From contig JALHRS010000004.1 in the NCBI GenBank assembly GCA_022841325.1, positions 85,021 through 137,273 on the forward strand: 52,253 bases of DNA, in the 5' to 3' direction. The notes below the pieces were generated by a model. The model ran no database searches. It was given only the letters and a program-made list of their open reading frames with translations, and was not told the origin of the DNA. The translations under genes were made by a program, and so were the position numbers. This document shows positions 1 to 10,300 of the stretch, one piece after another. This DNA is from Lysobacterales bacterium (GTDB lineage: Bacteria > Pseudomonadota > Gammaproteobacteria > Xanthomonadales > SZUA-5). Each line of letters starts with the position of its first letter. Position 1 is the stretch's first letter.

Positions 1-125
1 ATCGGCACGGTCACCGCATGGCTTGCGCCAATGAATCTCTCATTCGAAGCCGTTATCTGGTTGACGCTACGCCTTGCCGGGTGTTCGGATTCAGCAATCC
101 GAGCAGCCAGGACTATGTTGGTCAT
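1..125 (-). CDS. Partial ORF at left edge, unknown
   Basis: An open frame begins with ATG at 125 on the minus strand, preceded by a GGCGGAGAAG stretch that can act as a ribosome binding site, and runs off the left edge after 41 codons (begins MTNIVLAARIAESEHPARRS). I do not recognise the product. It lies on the left of the tRNA-Arg 3' fragment, so it would belong to the end of the inferred integrated element. The frame is short and may be fortuitous; the start signal is the main support. Confidence 0.3.
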   Translation of the reverse strand, partial: MTNIVLAARIAESEHPARRSVNQITASNERFIGASHAVTVP

Positions 126-253
126 CTTCTCCGCCTGCTTTCCCGCAATGTTCCCGCGAGTTGGTAAACGTCTGCGGTCAGTGCTGGAACCAACGGGAAG
201 AAGAAACAGATACCTATTTGCAAGTGGTTGAGTTGCAAAGGGTATTTTTTGGT

Positions 254-298
254 CTCCGAAGGCAGGGGTCGTGGGTTCGAATCCCGCCGGGCGCGCCA
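254..298 (+). pseudogene. 3' fragment of tRNA-Arg(CCG), probable attachment site
   Basis: The sequence matches the 3' half of a tRNA-Arg(CCG): anticodon loop CTCCGAA (anticodon 256-258), variable region, a TΨC arm GTGGG-TTCGAAT-CCCGC, the 3' acceptor strand CGGGCGC, discriminator G and encoded CCA at 296-298. The 5' half is missing: no GCGCCCG acceptor strand or D arm lies at the expected distance upstream, and the anticodon stem no longer pairs on its 5' side. Tyrosine-recombinase elements that use tRNA genes typically leave such a copy starting at the anticodon loop. From its orientation, the element would extend leftward, out of the window, to an intact tRNA-Arg gene. Confidence 0.8.
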
Positions 299-329
299 TC
301 TTCTGGTGACCTTGCTGTGGCGCTTCACT

Positions 330-354
330 GCGCACGGCACCCGATTCCGTGCGC
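330..354 (-). terminator. Hairpin downstream of the giant-gene operon
   Basis: An 8-bp perfect inverted repeat (GCGCACGG / CCGTGCGC) with a 9-nt loop lies 33 bp beyond the stop codon of the last gene of the minus-strand operon. There is no T run, so a factor-independent terminator is only a possibility. Confidence 0.3.
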
Positions 355-387
355 CGTGTGGTCGTCAGTCTCCTGCCGGTGCACCCG

Positions 388-3300
388 TCATTTGCGACGC
401 AGCTTCGGACTGATGCCAATGATGCGCAGCTCGGCGTCGACTTCCACACCGTCTGGTTTCGACCTCGGGAAAAGACGCTCCCAGATGTCTGTGGCGGCTG
501 ATGCCATGGGGGAGCGTTGCACCAGCACGACGCGCGCGATGAGATCGGACTCACCGGGATCCAGCGCTTCGGCTCCCCTTGCGACCTTGAAGGACGTGGC
601 GTCGGCGATTTCGAGAATGGATTTCGGCAGCTCGCTGACGATCGACCCCGCGCTGCTCTGCACGCGTCGCGTCACCAGCAGCCAATGAAAGAGCCGTCTG
701 CCCTGACCTTGATCATCAAGCTCGGCGAGCAGTCCATGAGGCTGCACCTCGCCGTCGTCATGCCTCAGCTGCCATGCCCCTGCATCGTGAACCAGACGGA
801 GCGGCTGATCGAGGCACGCGAGCTTCGTGCCATCCGGCATCAGATGATCACGTCGCGGCCAGAACTGGGTCCAGCGACCCTGGCTCCAGCGCGAGTAGCG
901 CGGCGCCACGGTGATGGCCGACTCAGTGCCTGGCGGCAGAATGATGGTTACCGAATCGGCTCGCGCAGGGAGCATGAGTTCAGCGGAAGCGAGCGTGACG
1001 TAGCGATGCTCGACAATCGCTTCGAGTCGAAGGCTCCAGACGCCCGGCCTGGCATCCGGGCGCAGGTCGAACTGACGCACCAGCGTCAGCCGATGAAGCT
1101 GCGTCGGCAGCGGCGCCCGCGTCAACGCCGCGATCTGATGTCCGCCGACGGAGATGACGATCTGCGGGTTGTGGTCTTCGATCTTGATCTCGGTGGCATC
1201 GAGTTCGATGGTCAGCGGCAACCCGGTGGGGTGTTGATCGGCGGGTCGAACATCGATGATCAGATTGCCGCTGCTGGCGAAAGCGCTGATCTGCGCCGCG
1301 GAAAGCACGCGCCGATCGATCGGTTCACGTAAATAGCCGGCAAAAGCGCTTGGCTCCAGCACTCGCCGCATGCGTAGCTTGGCAAAGTCGAAGGCGCCTG
1401 CTCCGCCCACCGTGAAAACCGCTCCAAGCTGACGGCGATTGTTGATGTCGCGATCGAAGGTCAAGCCGAAGGGACCGGCAACTCGCAGGGGTGGCAACTC
1501 GCCACTCGGGATCCTGACATCCGCAGACAAGATCGGATCGGCGCCGATTTCGGCGCGGGCGATCCGTTCAGTGATCTCGCACCTCGGCTCGCCAGCGATT
1601 TCGGTGCAGGTTGGCATCCCATCACCATCGATCGGGCATAGATCGCGGGCGATGGGCTCGACTTCCACGTGCAGGCCCTCGGCCAGTCCTCGCTGATACC
1701 AGGGCTCCTGCAGTACCAGCAATATGTCGCCCGCCGTGCTGTCGCCCTCGCCATCGAGCAAGGGCAGCATCAAGCCGAAGGCCGGCTGTGGGAGGGCCAC
1801 TTCGCTGATGGCGGGAAGTCGCAGACGACGATAGCGGTCGTAGTCGTCGACGATCTCTACCGGCTCCACCCGCAGCTGTCTCGCATAACGATGATGGGCA
1901 ACGAAAGTCGCACGCACGACGTCCTCGTGGCGATGTGGCTTCGGCCATCGGTGCAGGGTGATGCTTGCCACACCTGCCGGCACCGGGCAGCGCTCGCTGA
2001 CCGGTGAGGTGTTCAGGCGTTCGATGAAGTTCGATGTTTCCCACAGCATGCCGCTGGTTTCGGCGCTGTCGGTCTGCTTCGGCCGCCGATTCCAATTGGG
2101 CTCTGTTGCTCGCGGCAGCGTCTCGACGCCGCGACCATCCCAGCGCCAGTGCTGGCGGGATACGGCGATCTCGCGAACGTTCTTGGCGAGATTTGCGTTC
2201 GGGCCGATCGGCGCGGTGTATTTCACAGCCACGCTTTCGTCTTCATCATTCAGCTCGAGCGCCTGCAATAAATCAGCTGCGTCCGGCAGAAACTGGTCAG
2301 CCGATTCGATCAACAACGAGCGCGGGCTCAACCAGACGTGATCGGGATCAGCACCGGCGGGAGCATAGGTGGATTGCAGATCCGCCACGCAGCGCTGCGT
2401 CCACAGCTGTCGCTCGACGCCGGCGTAAACCCGCAGCTGTGCGCAGGAATTGGCCGGTACGCGGATGGTTAGGCGGTTGCCATCTTGCTCCATCGACAAC
2501 TGCGAAGCGCCCATCTCGACAGCCAGGATCACCGCCTCCGACCAGGAGTTGCGGGTCTGTTCGGCCAGGCTGGCAGCGTCTGCAAGATCGCTGTGTTGCC
2601 CTGCGCGCTGGAGCGAGATTCGTCGGCTGTCGATGCGCCGGGTTGCCGGCCATACCTCGTGAAGCTCGATCTGCAGCGAGTCGACGGCAGGGTCGCAGAA
2701 ACTGAGCTGGCTGCGCTCGCGCTGGGGCAGTTGCTCGAGATCGAAATCCCGCAGACGCTCGAAGGCAACGCGATAGTCGGCGCGCGCCGCGATGGGACCG
2801 GTTGAACGCTCGTCGGCAGCCAGCCACCGATCCAGCACCGAGTAGCTGGTGGCTGGCGCGCGCAGTATCAGGCTGCGATTTGGCGCTCGGCCGTCGAGCA
2901 GCAGCAAGGAAGTGCTCGGCTCACGGTCGATCCTCGCCGGAAAGTGGGATGGCGGCAGCTCGTGAATCGCCAGAGCGGCGGCTTCTGCCAGCAACACCGG
3001 ATCCTCGTCTGGCTTCGGCGCTGTCAGGCCCTGGGTGGGCCATGCCGTATGCAGCGCGGTGTCGAGCAGACAGGCTGCGACGGGTGAACGCCGATAGTAG
3101 CGCTGGGTGGCGAAGACCGGCGGATCAAAGGCGGCGCCGCCAGCGTCGACGTGCGCACGCAAGGCCGTGGGGTCGCCAGGTTCCTGCAGGTCGGCCGGCA
3201 ACACGCCAGCATTGCCGACCAGCAGCAGCGCCGCCTGAACGTCGAATCCGAAGCCGAGCGTCGGCTCGAAGCTCCAGGGCGAATCTGAATCGGCCAGCGG

Positions 3301-4347
3301 CAGCAAGGCCTCGCGATCGCTGTCCGAACCTTCGGACTCGCCTGCATAGTCGCTTGAGGCAAACAGGCTGTCGCCCTGATAGGCGATTTCCACCCCGTCA
3401 TGCGCGTGCTTCTCCTGGCCGCGACTCACCTCGGTCAAGGTCAATGGAGAGGGCGCCAGACTCCGCGTCTGGTGACTCACGGCCTCGCTCAGACACCGCC
3501 ATGGACGGGTCTCGCCGGGGCCGTTGGTGCGCAGGAACAGGAGTGCGCCAGCGCTGGCTTGGGCTTGTTCCTCGGTCGCGACGCCGCTGACGAAAACCGG
3601 CCCGGCCGCCGCCGTGACGGCGTTGTGGGGATCCTGTCCGTCGACCGTGTCGAGTTGCCGCGAGTACAAGGATGCGTGGTCCAGCGCAGGCGTGATCCAG
3701 GCCGAATCCTGCCGCGCGCCGATGCGCGAGAGCAGAAAGACATCCGCCCCTTCGAAACTCACACCCAGGTCCCAGCGGCGGGCGACAATGCCGTCGGCGC
3801 TGACATCATCGCCAGCGCTGGCCGGATGATCGACCCTCAGGCCAGCGAGGTCGAAGGCAATACTGGCGATGCCGTCGTCGCCGGTTACCGCCGCCCGCGC
3901 CAGCAGCACGGTGTGGTACACCACCCGATTGAATGGCGCGGGTTGCACCGCCAGACCGGCCAGAAAGCGCGGCACGGCGAAGCGATCCTGATCGTCGATA
4001 TCGTCAGCGCCGGTGAGGGCGAAGGTCGTGTTGCCCAGGCGGCCGCGCTCGACCAGCAGCGCATCGAGCTGCGCTCGTATCGACGCTGCGGCAGCAATCG
4101 CCGGGCCAGTGATCCGCTGAGCCGGGGTCGGAATGTCGCCCGGTGCTCCGATGGCCAGCGACAGATTCTGGAAACGCCACGGCGCGAAGATCCCGACATG
4201 ATCGATCCCCTGCGCAGCCAGCGCCTGCCATCTGGGATCATCAGCAGCACTGGTTGCCTGCACGCCGATGAAGACCGCAAAACCCAGCTCTGCTCCGGCA
4301 TCCAGCTCCGGCATGCGAACCACGTCGGTGGTGATTTCGATTTCCAT
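388..4347 (-). CDS. Giant unknown protein (1319 aa), last gene of hydrolase operon
   Basis: I do not recognise this protein. The frame is open further upstream, but ATG at 4347 is chosen because an AGGAG sits 8 bp before it, overlapping the stop of the preceding gene 11 bp away, which implies an operon with translational coupling. The 1319-aa product starts MEIEITTDVVRMPEL, has no signal peptide and no clear membrane segment, and looks mainly beta-rich, with many short alternating hydrophobic stretches and few long helices. Near residues 314-325 it carries HDGVEIAYQG, closely matching HDGTEVSYQG at about residue 350 of the 2004-aa protein encoded just upstream, so the two giants probably share a domain. 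A structural, binding or delivery role next to a peptidoglycan hydrolase is inference only. Long frames on the opposite strand here are shadows. Confidence 0.85.
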   Translation of the reverse strand: MEIEITTDVVRMPELDAGAELGFAVFIGVQATSAADDPRWQALAAQGIDHVGIFAPWRFQNLSLAIGAPGDIPTPAQRITGPAIAAAASIRAQLDALLVERGRLGNTTFALTGADDIDDQDRFAVPRFLAGLAVQPAPFNRVVYHTVLLARAAVTGDDGIASIAFDLAGLRVDHPASAGDDVSADGIVARRWDLGVSFEGADVFLLSRIGARQDSAWITPALDHASLYSRQLDTVDGQDPHNAVTAAAGPVFVSGVATEEQAQASAGALLFLRTNGPGETRPWRCLSEAVSHQTRSLAPSPLTLTEVSRGQEKHAHDGVEIAYQGDSLFASSDYAGESEGSDSDREALLPLADSDSPWSFEPTLGFGFDVQAALLLVGNAGVLPADLQEPGDPTALRAHVDAGGAAFDPPVFATQRYYRRSPVAACLLDTALHTAWPTQGLTAPKPDEDPVLLAEAAALAIHELPPSHFPARIDREPSTSLLLLDGRAPNRSLILRAPATSYSVLDRWLAADERSTGPIAARADYRVAFERLRDFDLEQLPQRERSQLSFCDPAVDSLQIELHEVWPATRRIDSRRISLQRAGQHSDLADAASLAEQTRNSWSEAVILAVEMGASQLSMEQDGNRLTIRVPANSCAQLRVYAGVERQLWTQRCVADLQSTYAPAGADPDHVWLSPRSLLIESADQFLPDAADLLQALELNDEDESVAVKYTAPIGPNANLAKNVREIAVSRQHWRWDGRGVETLPRATEPNWNRRPKQTDSAETSGMLWETSNFIERLNTSPVSERCPVPAGVASITLHRWPKPHRHEDVVRATFVAHHRYARQLRVEPVEIVDDYDRYRRLRLPAISEVALPQPAFGLMLPLLDGEGDSTAGDILLVLQEPWYQRGLAEGLHVEVEPIARDLCPIDGDGMPTCTEIAGEPRCEITERIARAEIGADPILSADVRIPSGELPPLRVAGPFGLTFDRDINNRRQLGAVFTVGGAGAFDFAKLRMRRVLEPSAFAGYLREPIDRRVLSAAQISAFASSGNLIIDVRPADQHPTGLPLTIELDATEIKIEDHNPQIVISVGGHQIAALTRAPLPTQLHRLTLVRQFDLRPDARPGVWSLRLEAIVEHRYVTLASAELMLPARADSVTIILPPGTESAITVAPRYSRWSQGRWTQFWPRRDHLMPDGTKLACLDQPLRLVHDAGAWQLRHDDGEVQPHGLLAELDDQGQGRRLFHWLLVTRRVQSSAGSIVSELPKSILEIADATSFKVARGAEALDPGESDLIARVVLVQRSPMASAATDIWERLFPRSKPDGVEVDAELRIIGISPKLRRK

Positions 4348-4358
4348 GGTTCGCGCTC

Positions 4359-7300
4359 CTATGCTGCACGCGCCAGCTTGGCGCGCGCATCTGATTTCGA
4401 CATTGCTCGTTGGCCACTGCCTTTGGCGAAGGTGTACTTCACCCCGGTAGAGAACCTGACCTTGAAGAAGCGCGAGATGCGCACGGTGACGCTGATCTGG
4501 CCGGTGCCGACCAGCGAGCGGTTGGCGCCGTAGGTCAACACCAACATCACCGCAACATCGATGTGCAGCCAGCCCCACACGGTGGCATGACCGCGTAGCA
4601 GTAAGCTGAGGGCCAGCGTGAGCCCGCCCTGGTTCGAGCGATAGCTGCCGCGCACGCTCAGCAACAGAACCACCGAACCCCGCATCGGGCCGAGGTTCAA
4701 CGCCGCGCCAGCACCTGCGCTGATCCCGAGTGACACGGTGCTCGCCAGCTGCTGGCTGCTGGGAACGTAGTCGACATCAACTTCGAGCCAGCCGCCGCCG
4801 CCGAGAAAGGCGACGAAGATCGCAAAGGGCATTGATTCTCGGGCGAGGTTCAAGCCCACGCCGATCCTGAATTCAGGATGCACCCGGAGCTCGAAACGTG
4901 CCCCCAGGGACAATCCGACGATACTGACCGCACCCGCGCCGGTGGCCGGGATCGGCAAGTCGAGCAGCGCCCGCAAACCCACCGGGCGGCCCGATTCGGT
5001 CAGCAGTTCGAGTCTGAACCCGTCTTCCTCGCTGCCGAAAGCGCGCACTGCATCGCCCATCCAGGCAATCAGCTGGTTCAGTTCGATCTGTTCGGGTTTC
5101 AAGTCAAAGCGCAGCCGGCCGTTCTCGAAGCGCAACGCGGTTTGCCTGAAGGTCACCAGCGGTTGACCACTGATTTCCAGCTGCCAATCGGCGGTGATGG
5201 CTGCCGAAACGCTCTTCTGGCTACTGCCGTCGAGGGCGATGCGGAGCCGCGAATGCGCTTCGAATCGTGCGCGCTCCAGCAGTGCGAGTTTCAGCGGCTG
5301 GAACTCGAACATCGTGCCCTTGCTGGCCAGCTCGATATCGATCGATGCGTCAAGCCACGCGCTCTGCGATTCCTTGTCGAAGCCGTGCTTGACGATCAAG
5401 TCCTCCGGAAGGATATCCGGCATCGAAATCGCCCTGAACACCTCGCGAACGCCGGCGAAATCCGGCAGGATCTTGTCCAGATCGAACTTGGAAAGCGCGC
5501 CAGGGATCAGTTGATCGGCCAGCTCCGAGGTTGGCAGGCGCACACCGAAGGCTTTCAGATCCGCGCCTGCGCGGTTGATCAGTGCCGCCATCGGACTCGA
5601 CTTGATCGCATTGCGTGCGTCGTCGAAGAAGTAGGCGATCCGCTCGCGGTTGAAGCGCATCTCGGGCAGCAAGGGTCCAGCGCCGACGGCCCGGATCAAG
5701 CGCAGTGTGCTGTCGGGATCGGCGAAACTCGGCGCTTGGCCCAAGCGCCGCAATTTCTCGTCGAAGGCTTCGATCAGTTCGCGCGCGCCGGTGGCCTGAT
5801 CGCTGAGCCAGCGTTCAGCGATGGCAGCGACGCGTTCGATTTCCTGAGCCGGCTGGTCAAAGTCGATGGCATCCAGTTGCCCGCGGAGTTTCGCGATGGC
5901 GCTTCCCAGCAGGCGGTCGGCTGCATCCTTGAGTTGGCCGAGCGGCGCGAGCAACTGTGCAAAGTCGCTGCACAGCGATTCGATCCGCACCAATAGATCG
6001 GTAGTGCCGGCGGCAAAGGCCTGATCGATAGCCTGCATCAGACTTGCACTTGCCGCGTTCATCGCTGCGCGCAGGTCCGCCATCTGGACCTGGCCACCTT
6101 GCGCAACCGCAGTCACGTGCTCGCTGATGCGCTCGATGCAGCGGGCCGCCCAGGCGTTCAACTCAAATCCCGGCGCAACCGCAGCCGCCATCCAGGCCGT
6201 TGCGATGGACTCGAAGCGCTCCGTTGCGAGCTGCGCGACGGCGAAAGGCCCCTGTGCTCCGAACCAAACAGCCCGTCCGTCCTGGAGCGTCTGGCGAATG
6301 CTCGCTTCAGAGCCTGCGGGATCCAGCTTGTCCAGTTCCCGGCGCACGGCCGCCAGCATTTGCTGGAGGCCGGCGATGGCGCGCCCGGCGATCGGAGGCG
6401 GTGTGGGCAATGCCTGGCTCAACTGCTGCAGCTGGTTGTGCACCGCTGCCTGAAAGCGGGCGATCTCAGCCGTACGCTGCGCGATGTCGCCAATCACGGC
6501 GAGGATTGCCTTTTCTCCGGCGTCGTAGGTCGCCAGCGCTTCCTTCTGCAGCGCAATAATCGCGGTGTTCGCGTCGACGACGGCCGTTTCGATGGCCTCA
6601 AGTCCGTGACCCACCGCGCGTTCAAGCGGCATTTGCAATTGCACGCTGCGCGCTTCATGCAGTGCGGCGATGGCTTGTCGAATTTCGCGATCGATGCTCT
6701 CAACCGCAATGCTGGCCTCGCCGTCGAAGAGCTGAAGAATGGCCTGGATGCGCGAAGCCAGGGCTGTGCGCAACCCCAGCCGCTGCCGCTCCAGATAATC
6801 CGTGCAATGGCGCTTGAGCGGCGCACAGAGGGTCTGTCCGCCGGAGTTTCCGGCAATCGTGCGCAGTTTCGCCAGGGCCTCAGCGATCGGTTGTGCGCTT
6901 TGGTCCAGAAGCCCGATCAACGATTTCTTCTTCTGCTCAAAGGACTCCCGGAGCTGAGTCGATCGGTCGCGCGCCGCACTCGCGATCTCGCTTGCCAGTT
7001 CATGCGACTGGCGACACAAGTCGGTCATGCGAGCCAGGGTTGTTGGCGTCGGGTCTGCCGCCGAAGGCCGCAGACGCCCTCGCGTCACGGTGAGCGTCTG
7101 CAGCGGCGCGGCGAGTGTCGCTGCGCTGCGTTCAGCCAGCAGATTGGTGGCGCGCTGGGCATCGATGCGGTGCGTGACACGCTCGAATCCAGCCGGAACG
7201 AGCGGCGCATTCGGCAGCGACTCGTCGCCGTTCTCGCCCATGTTGGGCAGCGTGTCCGGCAGGGGTACGGGACGATCGATGTAGTCAATGCCGCTGAAGG

Positions 7301-10300
7301 CTGGCCAGCGATCGGTATCGGCGTCCAGTTGCGGATCCGTCGCGCTGAAGAAGTACAGGTTCTGAGGTTCGGTGAAACCCGCGCTGACCTCGGGGAGGTC
7401 GGCGTCAGGCGGACCGGCGAGCAGGGCCAGCACCTCGGGCTTCGGGAAAAGCCTGGGATCAGCATGCTCGTTCCAGAGTGGAATCAACACGCCTTGCGCA
7501 TCATCCTGACCCCAGCGACCCTGCACATTGATGCGCGTGGAAACAAAGCGCACCCCCCTGAACGGCCCGATCGTGCGCAGATCGGTTTCCGGGTCTTCCG
7601 GATATAGCCGCTCCGGCTGCAGGATCTCGATGTATTCGGCCACCTTTCTGAGTACGGGACGTCCTTCATGGCGTGGCTGCTCGCAGCGCATCTGCTCGCT
7701 CGGCAGGGTCGAGCGCTCATAGACGATGACATGCTTGGCACGATGCCAGTACACCGCGATCCGCCCAATGCGCTCAACCGCGACGATCTCGTTGCGACCG
7801 AGCGCGGTGCGACCTCGGATGATGGTCTTGTCGAGCGCGAACCCCGCCTTGAACTCGCCAAAGCCGCCGAGCGCCGTCAGCACCGGTTCGGCGAGTGAGG
7901 CTGAGGTCGAGGCCGGGTTTGGCCGCGCCCAGACTTCCTCATAGACGGCGCGACTTTCGAAGGGCCAGGCGACACCGCCCTTGAGCGCGCCATCGGGCGC
8001 GTGACTACCTGCGGGCCTTTCGCCCACCGGATACTTGAGATCAGCGCTGCTGCGCAGAGTGAAGCGGACGCCCCTGTCGAGGACTGCGCGCGGCAAGGAC
8101 TCACCGTCGGCAGCGCGTGCGTCATCGATAGCGAGCTCAAGGGCCGCCGGCCGCTGCGCCAGCAGCGAACTGCCGGAAAGCCAGGAATCCGCGCGCCGAC
8201 GCCGTGCCGCGCGCCGCGGATCGTTGCTGGCGCCGTGCTCGATGAGGTCCCTGTCGATGGGCGGGTTGAAATCGCCGCGCCGCGCGAAAGCCTCCACCCA
8301 ACGAACGCTGCCTGGCGTCAGGCCGCCATCGATGGTGACCTGCATTCCGTATAGCAGTTCGAAGCGACTCGAAACGAGGGTGGCTCCAGGCGCACGCTGA
8401 CCCGGATAACCGAATACCTGCCGCCAGTTCCAGATCGCGTCTTGCAGGTTCTGATTGTTGCCGAGGGTCAGCGCTACCTGCGCTGGCGGGCTCAGTCGAT
8501 AGTCAAGCAAGGCACCGGGGGCGATCGTTGGCGGCGTGCCGCCTTTCTCCATTTCCTCGCCCAGCACCTGCGGGGGCAATCTCAGGCTGCGCGCAAGTTC
8601 CTGATTGTCGAAGACCATGCGCCATCGTGGTCCCTCGACGGATTCGCTGTAGTACGCGAGTTCGCCGTCGGCTCGGCCGCTTCTGCTGCTGGCCAATTCG
8701 CTCGCCGGCAACTCGGCAATGAACAGCCGCGACGGATCGATCAACAGCATGGGTTTGGCTGGCCCCGTCGGCGCGGCGACTGGCGTCAGGGAAATCTCGA
8801 AGCGTCGGTCCTTGCCCTGCTCCCAGTTCTCCTCGGATTGCAGCAAGGCGACCACCTGATCGTCGCTGATTGCCCCGCTGGGAAACAACAGAACGGGATC
8901 TTCCTCGCCTGCGCCGGCGCGATCTTCATCGGGCAGCGGATCGGAGGTGCCGGGTGTGATCGCCAGCACCGGCCAGTTGAACAACACGACGCGCCCAGCC
9001 CGCAGCGCGAGAGGCTCGGTGGCCTGGGAGCCGATCCGATAACCCTGAAAATCGAGGCGCACCACGGCGGCAGCCTTTCTGGAGATCGCTGATTTCTCGA
9101 TCGAACCCAGGCGCAGGTCCATGCTGCCAATGCGCACGGTTTGCCTGGGCAGCGTTGTTGCCGTGATGGCCAGATTCAAGGTCTGTGCCTTGGCCGAATA
9201 GTCGTCAACGGAAAGCAGGGCGCGCAGGGCGTCTTCCGGCGAGGTCGACAGCAGAGTGCTCGACGGAACCGCCGCCGCTGGGTTGACGATGCGGCCCTGG
9301 TAACTGACCTCCGTGCCGTCGTGCGCTCGAATCAACGGAAATCGACCGTCACCCGTTTTCTCTTGCTTCAGATAAGGCTGGCGCAGCGCAAAGCCGGGCT
9401 CGCATTCAAACTCGTTCCTCTCGAGTTCGGTGCCCAGGCTCAGCCATCGCCGCGGCCGGCAGCGCCAGCGAAGTCGGGTCTTCGCGGTTTGATGCGCAGT
9501 GACGCACGACAGGCCGCTGGACCCGCGCAGAGCATTCAGTGCCAGCGACAGCGGTGAGATGATCGTCTGTTCGACAATGTCCGCTGCGCCGGCTTCCGAC
9601 TCGATTTCGATCCACTCCGTCGCCAGCCCCAGACGCTTCTGGTGGTACTCGAACAGCTCCGCCGACTGGATTTGCGCGATCGTGCGGCTCCTGATGTTGC
9701 GCAAACGATCGAAACGATCCTCGATCCCGGCGACGAATACCGTCTTTTTCCTCAGCAGCGGCGCCTGCAGGCCGAGCAACAGCGCGTCGCTCTCATTGTC
9801 GCGCCTGACGGATCTTGCGATCAGTTGAATCTTGGTATTGGGATCGCCCTGCGGCGTTTGCCAGCTGCCGTCGTATTCAGTCTTGTCAAAGGGATCTGCT
9901 CCACACAGTGCAGGAGTCAATTGCCGGGCAACGCCGCCCGGAGGACGATAGACGTCAGCTTCGCCGCCCCGCCAATCCGCGCCTTCGCCCTTCGTCAACC
10001 CGAATGCGCTGGCCAGGTTGTCGACGCTCAGCAGACTGCTCGCCGCGATGCGAGTGCTGTCGGTTTCGCTGGTGCGACCCAGGGTTGCCAGCAGGGGATG
10101 TCTGTTTGTGTCGCTGGCAAAACGCAGCAATGACCAAAGCTTGAGCTGCAGTACGCCATCGACCAGTGCGAGCGTGGAGTCGGACGCATCCTCCTTGCCG
10201 AAATACGGTTCAATGGCCAGCGCGAGGATATTGCCCGTCGTGTAGAACTCCAATCGACGCAGGTTGCCGAGTTTGGTCGGGGCGCCATCCAGCGGAACCA

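Noticed and set aside
122..340. 72-codon frame on the minus strand containing ARRDSNPRP
   Set aside because: This peptide is the well-known artefact of translating the antisense of a tRNA 3' end, and it overlies the tRNA-Arg fragment.
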